Below, in pieces: positions 53,432 through 62,118 of a stretch of DNA of 64,000 nt. The stretch covers positions 230,009-294,008 of the forward strand of contig NZ_WJOK01000004.1 of NCBI RefSeq assembly GCF_009649785.1, written 5' to 3'. This DNA is from Agrobacterium tumefaciens (lineage in GTDB: Bacteria; Pseudomonadota; Alphaproteobacteria; Rhizobiales; Rhizobiaceae). The notes beneath the pieces were generated by a model. The model was not told the origin of the DNA, made no database searches, and worked only from the letters and a program-made list of their open reading frames with translations. The position numbers and the translations under genes were made by a program. Positions within the stretch are counted from its first letter, which is position 1. Each line of letters begins with the position of its first letter.

Positions 53432-54334
53432 CTAAACAGTTTCGAGCGTTCCTCCGAACGCATTCATGCGTTTAACTTCAAGGATCACACCGCTGTGATC
53501 AAGCTCGCCCGCGCCATGCTCGACCATGGAGCGGAACAGCCGGTCAACCTCCTCGCCGACCGGTAATTTCAGGCCACGGCTCTTGGCGAAAGCCAGCGCC
53601 GTGGACGTATCCTTCAGCTGATATTTCGCCGGCCCGCCGGGGTGGAAATCGCCTTCCACCATGCGTTTGCCGTGCTGGCGGAAGACGGTGGACTCGGCAA
53701 AACCGCCAAGCAAAGCCTGGCGCACCTGCGCCGGGTCGGCTCCCCCCGCTTCAACCAGCGTCAAAGCTTCCGCTACGGCGCAGATCGTCGAGGCGACGAT
53801 CAGCTGGTTGGCCAGCTTGGCCAATGAACCGCAGCCCACCGGACCGACATGGGTGACGCGGCCGAGGCAATTGAGGAGTGGCCGCAATGCGTCCACATCC
53901 CGCTGCTCACCGCCGGCCATGATGGCGAGCGTTCCCTCAGTCGCCCCCTTTTCACCGCCGGAAACCGGTGCGTCGACATAAGCGACGCCATGAGCCTTTG
54001 CCGCCTCCGCCTGTTCCCGTGCGCTGTCGACGGGAATGGAACTCATTACAAGAAGGAACGCGCCGGGTTTCATCGCTGAAATGACACCCGACGCCCCGAG
54101 CAGAACCTCGTCGCAGACCGGGCCTGAACTCAGCATGCAAAGCACGACATCCGCCTGCGCCACCGCCGCGCCAGCTGTCGCAACCGGCTCAACACCTTTT
54201 TCAACCAGAATGGAGACTTTTTCAGCGCTGCGGTTCCAGGCCCTGACCGGGAAACCGGCCTCAGCCAGACGCGCCGCCATGGGTGCACCCATGATGCCCG
54301 TTCCGATGACAGCGATTTCGCGGATGTCCTGCAT
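53432..54334 (-). CDS. Beta-hydroxyacid dehydrogenase (GarR/HIBADH family)
   Basis: This NAD(P)-dependent enzyme has 300 residues. The Rossmann motif GTGIMGAPMA opens it, the substrate-binding DAPVSGGEKGA is near residues 116-126, and the catalytic lysine lies in GSLAKLANQ. Members include tartronate semialdehyde reductase, 3-hydroxyisobutyrate dehydrogenase and L-threonate-type dehydrogenases. The ATG at 54334 is preferred over one at 54343, which sits too close to the AAGG site. It probably reduces or oxidises an intermediate of the acid imported by the neighbouring TRAP system. Confidence 0.9.
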   Translation of the reverse strand: MQDIREIAVIGTGIMGAPMAARLAEAGFPVRAWNRSAEKVSILVEKGVEPVATAGAAVAQADVVLCMLSSGPVCDEVLLGASGVISAMKPGAFLLVMSSIPVDSAREQAEAAKAHGVAYVDAPVSGGEKGATEGTLAIMAGGEQRDVDALRPLLNCLGRVTHVGPVGCGSLAKLANQLIVASTICAVAEALTLVEAGGADPAQVRQALLGGFAESTVFRQHGKRMVEGDFHPGGPAKYQLKDTSTALAFAKSRGLKLPVGEEVDRLFRSMVEHGAGELDHSGVILEVKRMNAFGGTLETV

Positions 54335-54346
54335 TTTTTCCATCCT

Positions 54347-54649
54347 TCAAAGCCATTGCCGGTTGAGGAAACGCACCGGCAACTCTTCTTCGATGAGGGC
54401 GGGAAACGCCTCGCGAAACCGGTCGAGATGGGGTGTTTTCAGATGATCGTCGAAAGCCTGTCTGTCGTCATAGACCTCGTAGAACACCACATTGTTTCCC
54501 GTCTCCGGCCGCACCACATCGAATTGCCGGCAACCCGGTTCATCCTGAACCGAATGGGTGGCATCATCTTGCGCTGCGTTAAGAAAGGCATCCATCGCAT
54601 CAGGCTTGACCCGGAATTCCGCGATTACCACGAAAGCTCCATTCGGCAT
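54347..54649 (-). CDS. ABM-domain protein (quinol monooxygenase-like)
   Basis: This small alpha/beta-barrel protein has 100 residues with the antibiotic-biosynthesis-monooxygenase fold (FVVIAEFRVKPDAMDAFLNAA; EPGCRQFDVV; FYEVYDDRQAFDDHL). The family includes YgiN quinol monooxygenase and LsrG-type sugar-phosphate isomerases, so isomerase activity on a keto-acid is also possible. The ATG at 54649 follows GGAG; a start at 54670 overlaps the previous gene. Being inside a catabolic operon argues for a metabolic, not antibiotic, role. Confidence 0.87.
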   Translation of the reverse strand: MPNGAFVVIAEFRVKPDAMDAFLNAAQDDATHSVQDEPGCRQFDVVRPETGNNVVFYEVYDDRQAFDDHLKTPHLDRFREAFPALIEEELPVRFLNRQWL

Positions 54650-54666
54650 GTCCCGTTCTCCGTCCA

Positions 54667-56025
54667 TCACGCCGCAGCATCTTTTTGCGGACGGAACTGG
54701 TTTTCCATGTCTTGGCGAAGCTTCACCACATCCAGGTCGCGCACCAGTTCCACATCGTCGAAGCTGACGATCTGGTCCTTCTTGATGGCGCGCTTCAGCT
54801 TGACATTATGGGCAAGGCCGATCGGCAGCGCCTTGATGTCGAGGCTGCGGGTGGCAGGGATGGCATTGGCCCAAACCGCGTAACCGCCCTCGCCATCAAG
54901 CATTTCGCCGGGCTGCATGTCCTTCTTGGCCGTCGCGACCGCATCGCCGCGGAACTCCTTCGAGCAACCGGTGGCCTCATTGCGCAGTACGGCCGAAAGC
55001 ACGCTTATCGAAGTTTCGAGACCGATGATGTGGAACGGACGCCACATAGAGGCGTACCAGCCCGAAGGATCGGTCAGCAGTCCATATTGCTTGAAGCAGG
55101 CGCGGGCATATTCGTTATGCGCCTTGAAGGTGACGAAAACGCCGTAACGGATGTTATTAAACACCTCGCGACCATCCGGCTCCTGGCTTGCGGCAATATC
55201 CACGAGACCGGAACGCGACATGCGGCCGCCATCGGCAGCAGGGCGAAAGACGCGGGCGAGATCATGCAGGCCTGCGGGCGGGAAGGCCAGACCGTCATCC
55301 GGGCAATCCAGCCCCGTGCCGTTTGCGACCGCCGCCATTTCGATGGCCGCCTTGGTGCCGTCGGTAAATGAATTGTACATTTTCGGATTGAAGTCGCCCT
55401 TGGCCACTTCCTCGTCAGTCCAGCCGAAGTAGCTCCAGACCGTATCAGGCGTCGAATACCGGTAACGCGGCTCGAAATTCATCCCCTTGCCGGCGGAAAC
55501 GACCTCGAAGCCGGTGGCGCGTGCCCAATCGACCAATTCGCAGATCAGGGCCGGCTGGTCACCGTAAGCCATGGAGTAGATAAGACCCTTGGCCCTCGCC
55601 TTTTCGGCCAGGATCGGCCCGACCATCACATCGGCTTCCACATTGACCATGACGACATGTTTGTTGTGGTCGATGGCTCCGAGCGCATGGCGCGCGCCAG
55701 CCAGCGGATGGCCGGTCGCCTCGATCACGCATTCAATCTCGCCGCAGGCGAACAGTTCGTTCACATCGTCGGTCACATAGGTCTTGCCGCTCTTCAGCGC
55801 ATCGGCGCAGCTCGTCGCGTCATAACGCTCCTTCGGCCAGCCGACGCGGTCAAACGATTCCCGCGCCTTGCCGACATTGAGATCAGCGACGGCGACCATG
55901 TGGAAACCGGCGATGCGCTGCGCCTGCGCCAGAACCATGGAACCGAACTTGCCGGCACCGATGAGACCCACCCTGACGGGCTTGCCACCGGCTGCGCGCT
56001 GCGACAGAAGAGAATAGAGATTCAT
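54667..56025 (-). CDS. SAF-domain NAD(P)-binding oxidoreductase
   Basis: This 452-residue protein has an N-terminal Rossmann domain (GLIGAGKFG at 20-28; related to homoserine dehydrogenase/Gfo-Idh). A central domain contains EVVSAGKGMNFEPRYRY, and a C-terminal SAF-like region starts near residue 395 (LKRAIKKDQIVSFDDVEL). Proteins of this type recur in rhizobial sugar-acid operons, but I know of no settled reaction. It is the first gene of the operon that continues to the second TRAP transporter. Its own 5' region is the 262-base gap to the LacI gene. Confidence 0.88.
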   Translation of the reverse strand: MNLYSLLSQRAAGGKPVRVGLIGAGKFGSMVLAQAQRIAGFHMVAVADLNVGKARESFDRVGWPKERYDATSCADALKSGKTYVTDDVNELFACGEIECVIEATGHPLAGARHALGAIDHNKHVVMVNVEADVMVGPILAEKARAKGLIYSMAYGDQPALICELVDWARATGFEVVSAGKGMNFEPRYRYSTPDTVWSYFGWTDEEVAKGDFNPKMYNSFTDGTKAAIEMAAVANGTGLDCPDDGLAFPPAGLHDLARVFRPAADGGRMSRSGLVDIAASQEPDGREVFNNIRYGVFVTFKAHNEYARACFKQYGLLTDPSGWYASMWRPFHIIGLETSISVLSAVLRNEATGCSKEFRGDAVATAKKDMQPGEMLDGEGGYAVWANAIPATRSLDIKALPIGLAHNVKLKRAIKKDQIVSFDDVELVRDLDVVKLRQDMENQFRPQKDAAA

Positions 56026-56287
56026 GTTTTGACATCCTTCGCTGGGGAAATTGCTGGCGAGAGTGCCCAGTCAGCCCGGCGAAGGCCATGCGATACCGAG
56101 GCTACGAAGGGTTAACCCTCGCGGCACCGAAGACATGACGTTTCTGCGTTCCTCCCGGATCCCGGCACACACTTGCGCCGGCTCCCGCGGTCGCCTCCCA
56201 AAGCAACCCTGGGAACAGAGTAGGAGCGTTCAAATATTAGTTCTATTTAGAAAAACAGATTTTTCTTTTAATTTTTCTAACAAACTA
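56026..56287. promoter_or_regulatory. Control region between LacI gene and SAF/TRAP operon
   Basis: This 262-base gap contains a markedly AT-rich tract with a 9-bp inverted repeat, TTAGAAAAA at 56247-56255 and TTTTTCTAA at 56272-56280. An extra copy of the half-site lies at 56260-56266. The repeat directly follows the LacI stop, so it may terminate that transcript, or act as an operator for the operon starting at 56025. Confidence 0.45.
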
Positions 56288-57337
56288 TCAAGCCGATTTG
56301 CGCAGCATCAGATCGGCACTGAGGAGAATGCGCTCGCGCATCCGTGTCGTGTCATCCGCCTCCTCGTTCAACTTCTGCAGCAGAAGTTCGATCGATAGCC
56401 TGCCGATCTCGTTGTAATTTTGCGCCACCGTAGTAATCGGCGGGCAGGCATAACGCGAAAGCGGATGATCGTCATGGCCGGCTACCCTGAGATCGTAATC
56501 CGTGCCATGGCCGACCCTGATGCCCTTCTGGAAGGCGGCGGCGATGACGCCGAAGGCGATACGGTCATTGGCGCATAAAATAGTGCGGGAGGGCAAATGC
56601 CCTGCCCCATCCAGTAACCGGGTCGCTTCATCAAAGGCGAAACGCTCGAAATCCCAGGTTACGGTGCCGGGAACACCGATGACATGCGGCTCGAAACCAA
56701 GACGCTGCATCGCCTCCTCATAGGCCGTGCGGCGCGTTGCGGCGTTGGTATTGACCTGCGGCATGTCGAAGAAACAGGGCGGCTCGCCCGAACGGCAGAG
56801 ATAATCCACCATCAGCCCGACGCTCTGGCGGTTGTCGGTGCCGACGAAGGCCGAGGTTTCGTCGAGTGGAGAATCGACATAGACGATCGGTATGCTGGCC
56901 GCCAGCTGCTCTAGCGTGGCGCGATGGGACTTGACGCCGAGCGGAGCGATGATGGCGCCCGCGACATTCATCGACTTGAAGGTGCGGATGGCCCGATCCT
57001 CGATTTCCGCCTTGCCGTCGGACGACAGCACGAAGGCAAGGAACCCCGCCTCGTTGGCGATGAGTTCGATACGGCTCGTCAGCGCCATGTAGAACGGGTC
57101 GGTTGAGTTGGGAATGATGATGCCGATGATATTGGAGCGGCGGCGGTTGAGGTTGACGGCGAAGATATTCGGTCGGAAGCCCGACTTCTTCAGCGCATCC
57201 TCGATGGCATCCCGCGTCTTCTTGCGGACCGAGGCCGGATCATTGAAGTATTTCGAAACAGTCGGGCGGGAAAGGCCGACGAATTCCGAGAACTCTTCCA
57301 TCGTCCTGATAGATTTGGCCAAAGTGCTTGCCCCCAT
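56288..57337 (-). CDS. LacI-family regulator
   Basis: This regulator has 349 residues. The helix-turn-helix (about residues 14-57) is a variant: it begins MEEFSEFVGLSRPTVSKYFNDP rather than the usual TIKDVA form, but it keeps the hinge (FRPNIFAVNLNRRRSN). A periplasmic-binding-type effector domain follows, with the expected dimer motifs. The ATG at 57337 has no ribosome site; an ATG at 57301 with AGGACG nearby could be the true start. It lies 80 bases after the altritol dehydrogenase gene and may control the polyol cluster, the SAF/TRAP operon, or both. Confidence 0.92.
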   Translation of the reverse strand: MGASTLAKSIRTMEEFSEFVGLSRPTVSKYFNDPASVRKKTRDAIEDALKKSGFRPNIFAVNLNRRRSNIIGIIIPNSTDPFYMALTSRIELIANEAGFLAFVLSSDGKAEIEDRAIRTFKSMNVAGAIIAPLGVKSHRATLEQLAASIPIVYVDSPLDETSAFVGTDNRQSVGLMVDYLCRSGEPPCFFDMPQVNTNAATRRTAYEEAMQRLGFEPHVIGVPGTVTWDFERFAFDEATRLLDGAGHLPSRTILCANDRIAFGVIAAAFQKGIRVGHGTDYDLRVAGHDDHPLSRYACPPITTVAQNYNEIGRLSIELLLQKLNEEADDTTRMRERILLSADLMLRKSA

Positions 57338-57363
57338 GAAATATTACATGTGGTACTCTATAT

Positions 57364-57392
57364 CGACCGGCCTTCGCACGAAAAGCCGGTCG
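57364..57392 (-). terminator. Stem-loop after the altritol dehydrogenase gene
   Basis: CGACCGGC and GCCGGTCG form a perfect 8-bp stem across a 13-base loop, 25 bases beyond the dehydrogenase stop on the minus strand. The following sequence is AT-rich but has no long T-run. Confidence 0.5.
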
Positions 57393-57417
57393 AATACGGT
57401 TATCAACGGCCAAACGA

Positions 57418-58428
57418 TCATTCGGCTGCAAATTGCACTTTCATCGTGGCCGGATCGGACGGCTTTTTCATAAAGAACGGCAGCATATCCGAAAGCGGCA
57501 GCCGGTGCGACACCAGCCGCGCCATGACATCGCCATCCGTTTCCAGAATGGCAAGCGCCTGCGGTATGTTGCGGTTCAGCGAATGTGAGCCGACAAGCTT
57601 CAGCTGCCGCCGGAAGATTTCGAAAGGCGCAACCGAGATACGGGCATCCGGCGCGCAGACACCGAAAAACAGCGCCGTGCCGCCATCCGCGACCAGCGGG
57701 ATCATTGCTTCCGCAACAGCTGCGATGCCGGTCGCATCCGCCACGAAATCGAACGCCTTCTGTTGCCGCAGCAGCGCCTCAGACCCGGAAACCGCCGTCT
57801 GAAGTCCAAGACTTTCAGCGAAGTCCAGCCTGCTTTCGTTGATGTCAGCAATCGTCACCGTCGCGATGCCGCGTGATTTCAGCGACAGGGCGAGCAGCAG
57901 GCCGATGGGGCCGGCGCCAAAAACAAGCGCATTGCCCGGCACCGACCCACTCTCGCCAATACCCGCGCTCTGCATGCCGTTGACGACGCAGGCGAGCGGT
58001 TCGGCAAGTGCTGCCACGTGATAGGGCATGGAACCTATGCCATGCAGTTGGTCGGCGCGCACCACGCTGAATTCCGCAAAACCGCCATTGTGGGAAACGC
58101 CATAGGCCTTCAGCGTGCTGCAAAGGTTGGTAAGCCCTTTCCTGCAACTGGGGCAGGTGCCGCAGGGCAGATTGGGATCGACGACAACCCTGTCGCCGAC
58201 CTTGATGCCTGTGACGTCTGCCGCCACCGCCGCGACTTCACCGGCATATTCATGGCCGGGAATGACGGGAAAGGCACCGTCACCGTAACGCGCATGCAGC
58301 ACGTCGATATCGGTATGGCACAGCCCCGAAGCCTTGACCCGGACAAGGGCATGCCCCGGTGGCAGATCGGCGACGGGCACGTCCGTAAGCACGGCACGTC
58401 CCTTCTCGACGAATTGAATCGCATGCAT
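57418..58428 (-). CDS. Zinc-dependent polyol dehydrogenase, probable D-altritol 5-dehydrogenase
   Basis: This medium-chain dehydrogenase has 336 residues. Catalytic zinc ligands are C37, H59 and E60; the structural zinc set C89, C92, C95 and C103 is complete; the cofactor motif GAGPIG is near residue 170. The ATG at 58428 is chosen because GGAG stands 6 bases before it; an ATG at 58434 touches the site. In A. tumefaciens a PF00107 enzyme of such a cluster oxidises D-altritol to D-tagatose. Here the PfkB kinase and PF08013 partners encoded at 61111-63392 complete that described pathway. The exact substrate is inferred from the cluster. Confidence 0.87.
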   Translation of the reverse strand: MHAIQFVEKGRAVLTDVPVADLPPGHALVRVKASGLCHTDIDVLHARYGDGAFPVIPGHEYAGEVAAVAADVTGIKVGDRVVVDPNLPCGTCPSCRKGLTNLCSTLKAYGVSHNGGFAEFSVVRADQLHGIGSMPYHVAALAEPLACVVNGMQSAGIGESGSVPGNALVFGAGPIGLLLALSLKSRGIATVTIADINESRLDFAESLGLQTAVSGSEALLRQQKAFDFVADATGIAAVAEAMIPLVADGGTALFFGVCAPDARISVAPFEIFRRQLKLVGSHSLNRNIPQALAILETDGDVMARLVSHRLPLSDMLPFFMKKPSDPATMKVQFAAE

Positions 58429-58444
58429 GGTCATCTCCGGCTTT

Positions 58445-59215
58445 TCAGCTCATCCAGTTGCCGCCGTCGACATTATATGTCTGGGCGAGAATATAGTCGC
58501 TGTCGGAAGAGGCGAGGAAAACTGCAAGGCCCTTGATGTCATCCGGCGTGGCGAAACGGCCGATCGGCACGGATTTGGCCACCGCCGCCTTCTTCTCACC
58601 CGGCTTCAAGCCTTCCCATTTGGCGAAATGCGCATCGACCACTTCCCAATGCTCGCCATCCACGACACCCGGCGCAATCGCATTGACGTTGATGCCGTGT
58701 TTGACGAGCGCCAGCGCCGCCGACTGCGTGGCGGAAATGATCGCCGCTTTGGAAGCGCAATAAAGCGTGACGAGCGCCTCGCCCCGCCGACCGGCCTGGC
58801 TCGCCATATTGATGATCTTGCCGCCGCGCGCGCGCGCGATCATGACATTGGAGACGGCCTTCATCATGAAAAGCGGCCCCTTGAGATTGATGTCGAAAAC
58901 CCGCTCATAGCTCTCTTCGGTAATGCCGTTGATCGGCGCCATATCGAAGATCGCGGCATTGTTGACGAGAATATCGATGCCGCCGAATTCCTCATCGACC
59001 GCCTTTACAACCGCATCGATCTGACCAAGGTCAGTCACGTCCAGCCGGATGGCCTTGGCGGATGGGCCGATAGCGGCTGCAGAAGCGGTTGCCCTGGCAA
59101 TATCGATATCGGCGATGATGACCTTTGCACCCTCATCGGCGAAAGCCTGTGCAAAACCAAGGCCGATGCCGCGGGCGGCGCCGGTAATCAGCGCGACCTT
59201 GTTCTTCAATCTCAT
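58445..59215 (-). CDS. SDR polyol dehydrogenase (sorbitol/galactitol dehydrogenase type)
   Basis: This classical short-chain dehydrogenase has 256 residues, the same length as Rhodobacter-type sorbitol dehydrogenase SmoS. TGAARGIG is at residues 11-18, NNAA at 85-88, and the catalytic S139, Y152 and K156 are present. The ATG at 59215 follows ACGGAG; the longer frame extends into an intergenic palindrome and is rejected. It probably oxidises galactitol (or sorbitol/altritol) to a ketose such as tagatose, giving a second entry into the tagatose route next to the zinc dehydrogenase. Confidence 0.9.
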   Translation of the reverse strand: MRLKNKVALITGAARGIGLGFAQAFADEGAKVIIADIDIARATASAAAIGPSAKAIRLDVTDLGQIDAVVKAVDEEFGGIDILVNNAAIFDMAPINGITEESYERVFDINLKGPLFMMKAVSNVMIARARGGKIINMASQAGRRGEALVTLYCASKAAIISATQSAALALVKHGINVNAIAPGVVDGEHWEVVDAHFAKWEGLKPGEKKAAVAKSVPIGRFATPDDIKGLAVFLASSDSDYILAQTYNVDGGNWMS

Positions 59216-59293
59216 GTCGATCTCCGTGATGCATGGCGGGTAATGGATGAACTCGGCCATGCGCGTTTGTGTTAGATGCGATTTTCTCACTCC

Positions 59294-59410
59294 CCTCATT
59301 CCTGTGCTTGTCACAGGAATCCAGCTGACGCGCGTCTGCGTGGCGAGAGAGTCCTTTTCAGCCCAAGGACTTGGGCTGACTGGATTTCTGTGACAAGCAC
59401 AGGAATGAGG
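59294..59410. repeat. RIME-like long inverted repeat
   Basis: Two 31-base arms (59294-59324 and 59380-59410) are inverted copies with one mismatch. Each contains CTGTG-CTTGTCACAG-type palindromic sequence, and they flank a 55-base centre. It is the size and style of the rhizobial intergenic mosaic elements. It sits between the binding-protein gene and the SDR gene of the same minus-strand operon, where the folded RNA could influence mRNA stability. Confidence 0.85.
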
Positions 59411-59485
59411 GCGGCGGGTGCGCCAGCCCCACCCATGCCGCCCGCCGCCAAAGTGACGAACGGGCGGCACGCCGGGAGGACGCGG

Positions 59486-60799
59486 CTACTTGATGTAGCC
59501 CGCGCGGGTCATATCACGCTCGACCTGTTTCTGGGCGCCTTCGAGCGCCGTATCGACGGTCTGCTGGCCGGAGAGTGCTGCCGCAATCTGCTGGCCGACA
59601 ACCGTGCCGATCGACTGGAATTCCGGTATGGCGACGAACTGCACGCCGGTATAGGGAACCGGATCCTTTGTCGGCTTCGACGGATCGGCGGACATGATGG
59701 CTTTCAGCACCGTATCCGCAAAGGGTGCGGCTTTCTTGTATTCTGGCAGCTCATAGGTGGATTTGCGCGTACCGGGCGGCACGGCGACCCAGCCTTCGCT
59801 TTCGCCGACCGTCTTCACATAGTTCTTCGAGGTCGCCCATTTAACGAATGACTTGGCGGTTTCGAGCTTCTTCGTTGTGTTCGGAATTGCAAGGTTCCAT
59901 GACCACGACCAGCTCGATCCGTTCGGCGTTGCCTCTACCGGAGCACGGGTGAAAGCGGTCTTGTCGGCAACCTGGCTCTGTTTGGGATCGTAGATACGTC
60001 CCGCAGCCGAGGTGGCGTCGATCCACATCGCGCAATGGCCGGATGCGAACAGCGTCTGGTTCTCGTTAAAGCCGTTGGTCGCCGCACCGGGCGGGCCGTA
60101 GGAGGTCATCAGCGCAACATAATCCGAGATCGCCTTTTTCCACGGCTCGCTCGTCAGCTGCGGCTTCCAGTCCATGTCGAACCAGCGTCCACCATAGGTA
60201 TTGATCATGGTACCGAGGAAAGCCATGTTCTCGCCCCAGCCCGGCTTGCCGCGCAGGCAAATGCCATATTGCTGTTTCGACTTGTCCGTCAGCTTGGCCG
60301 CGAAGTCCTTGATCTGGTCGTAGCTCGGATTATCAGGCATTTTCAGGCCGGCCGCGTCGAACAGGTCCTTGCGGTAAAGGGTGAACGAGCTTTCGGTATA
60401 AAACGGCACCGCGTAAAGCTTGCCGTCCACCGTCAGGCCCTTTTTGATCGGATCGAGCAGATCGGCGTAATCGTAATCGTCGCCGAGATCATCGACCGGA
60501 GCCAGCCAGCCCTGCTTGCCCCAGATCGGCGCTTCGTAACCGCCGATGGTCATGATGTCGAACTGGCCGCCATTGGTGGCGATATCGGTGGTGACGCGTT
60601 CGCGCAGAACATTCTCCTCCAGCACGATCCAGTTGATCTTGTTTCCTGTTTCCTTCTCCCAGGCGCTGGAAAGCTTCTGCATGATGATCATGTCGCCATT
60701 GTTGACGGTGGCGATGTTGATTTCTTCCGCCTGCGCAAGTCCGGCCAAAAGGCCCGCTCCAACCACAGACGACGACAGAATTCCAATGAATTTGCTCAT
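59486..60799 (-). CDS. Polyol-binding ABC transporter protein (SmoE type)
   Basis: This periplasmic family 1 binding protein has 437 residues, with a signal peptide cut after AQA at residue 24. The sequence (EEINIATVNNGDMIIMQKLSSAWEKETG...) matches the mannitol/sorbitol SmoE-type proteins of alphaproteobacteria. The ATG at 60799 follows GGAGGAGC; the longer frame from 60838 ignores it. It is divergent from the kinase-epimerase-permease operon. In the polyol cluster it should bring in galactitol, altritol or related hexitols. Confidence 0.92.
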   Translation of the reverse strand: MSKFIGILSSSVVGAGLLAGLAQAEEINIATVNNGDMIIMQKLSSAWEKETGNKINWIVLEENVLRERVTTDIATNGGQFDIMTIGGYEAPIWGKQGWLAPVDDLGDDYDYADLLDPIKKGLTVDGKLYAVPFYTESSFTLYRKDLFDAAGLKMPDNPSYDQIKDFAAKLTDKSKQQYGICLRGKPGWGENMAFLGTMINTYGGRWFDMDWKPQLTSEPWKKAISDYVALMTSYGPPGAATNGFNENQTLFASGHCAMWIDATSAAGRIYDPKQSQVADKTAFTRAPVEATPNGSSWSWSWNLAIPNTTKKLETAKSFVKWATSKNYVKTVGESEGWVAVPPGTRKSTYELPEYKKAAPFADTVLKAIMSADPSKPTKDPVPYTGVQFVAIPEFQSIGTVVGQQIAAALSGQQTVDTALEGAQKQVERDMTRAGYIK

Positions 60800-61110
60800 G
60801 AGACCCGCTCCTCCTTTACGGATGTCCACGCATAACAATACATGCGTAAATTTTTATCTCGCAAAATCGCGCCATTTGTCAACATCCAAAAATAAACTGT
60901 GACGTGAGCACTCTTGGATATATTGCTATAACTCGCTGTTTTAAATTCGATAATGTCATCAAAAATAATTACATGATCCGCTTTACTTGCTGCATCGCAA
61001 CAAAAACATCATCAAAAAATATCTTGACGCGCGTAAATTTTAGCTGATATCCGGAAAATAACAGAGCCGGGACGCCGGGGATTTGTACCCACCGGAAAGG
61101 TGGGAGCCGA
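60800..61110. promoter_or_regulatory. Divergent promoter region of the polyol cluster
   Basis: This 311-base AT-rich region separates the binding-protein gene from the kinase operon. GCGTAAATTTT occurs twice in the same orientation, at 60844-60854 and 61031-61041. The first forms TGCG-N13-CGCA (60843-60863) upstream of the binding-protein gene. The second lies just after a TTGACG (61024-61029), inside the likely kinase promoter. These are the best candidates for the cluster's operators. Confidence 0.6.
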
Positions 61111-62118
61111 ATGTATATGGAGGAGATGATGAGGCAGGTATCCGCACTTGCGCCGCACGCGAAAGGCCCGACCATTACGGCGGGTGAAATCCTCGTGGAA
61201 ATCATGGCGACGACAGTGGGCGACGGCTTTCTCGAGCCGCAAACGCTGATCGGCCCCTTTCCAAGCGGCGCGCCCGCCATTTTCATCGATCAGGTCGCGC
61301 GTTGCGGCGGCAGCGCCGGCATTATCGCGGCGGTTGGCGATGACGATTTCGGCCGCCTCAACATCGAGCGGCTGCGCCGTGACGGCGTGGACATATCGGC
61401 CATCGCCACCATTGCGGACCGGCCGACCGGCAGCGCTTTTGTCCGCTACAGGGAAAACGGCGCACGGGATTTCGTTTTCAACATCGCCCATTCGGCAGCG
61501 CGCGAAACGCACATGACTGATAAGGCGCAGGCTCTCATCGAACAGGCGGGCCATGTGCACGTCATGGGATCGGCATTTGCGATTGCCGGTATCGGCGAGA
61601 TCATTCTCGAGGCGATCAAAAGCGTCAAGGCGCGCGGCGGCTCGGTGTCTTTCGATCCGAACATCCGCAAGGAACTGGTGCAGGGTAACGAGGGCCGCAA
61701 GCTGATCGACGATCTCCTTGATGTCACCGACCTTCTGCTGCCTTCCGGCGAAGAACTTCAAGCTGCCTCCGGTCTGGATGACGAGGACGCAGCGATAGAA
61801 AAGCTCCTCGCCTCCGGTATCGGCGAGATCGTGCTGAAGCGCGGCGCGCAAGGCGCCAGCCACTTCAGCCGCGCCTATGGCCGCATCGACGCCCCCGGAC
61901 TGACGGTCTCGGAAATTGATCCGACCGGCGCCGGCGACTGTTTCGGCGCAACTTACCTCACCTGCCGCCGCCTCGGCATGCATCCCGAAAGAGCGCTCGC
62001 CTATGCCAATGCATCCGGCGCGCACAACGTCATAAAGCGCGGCCCCATGGAGGGCGCTGCCAGCCTTGCCGAACTTGACGCCTTCATGACCGCGCTATTG
62101 TCGGAGGAAGTCCTATGA
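61111..62118 (+). CDS. PfkB-family sugar kinase, probable D-tagatose 6-kinase
   Basis: This ribokinase-fold kinase has 335 residues. The PfkB signature [10 protein letters not shown] is at 270-279 with the catalytic base D276, and the GG pair of signature 1 lies at residues 66-67 (CGGSAG). GGGAG precedes the ATG at 61111. In the described A. tumefaciens pathway a PF00294 kinase phosphorylates D-tagatose to D-tagatose 6-phosphate. Here the next gene, overlapping by 4 bases, is the KbaZ-like epimerase for that product. A fructokinase function would be the alternative if sorbitol were the substrate. Confidence 0.9.
   Translation: MYMEEMMRQVSALAPHAKGPTITAGEILVEIMATTVGDGFLEPQTLIGPFPSGAPAIFIDQVARCGGSAGIIAAVGDDDFGRLNIERLRRDGVDISAIATIADRPTGSAFVRYRENGARDFVFNIAHSAARETHMTDKAQALIEQAGHVHVMGSAFAIAGIGEIILEAIKSVKARGGSVSFDPNIRKELVQGNEGRKLIDDLLDVTDLLLPSGEELQAASGLDDEDAAIEKLLASGIGEIVLKRGAQGASHFSRAYGRIDAPGLTVSEIDPTGAGDCFGATYLTCRRLGMHPERALAYANASGAHNVIKRGPMEGAASLAELDAFMTALLSEEVL

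Noticed and set aside
56247..56280. AT-rich tract as sign of horizontal transfer
   Set aside because: Only tens of bases long and flanked by genes of normal composition; a local regulatory or terminator sequence is enough to explain it.
59294..59410. Possible CRISPR or attachment site because of repeated arms
   Set aside because: Only two arms in inverted orientation, no spacer array, no cas genes, integrase or tRNA nearby; it fits a rhizobial intergenic palindrome better.
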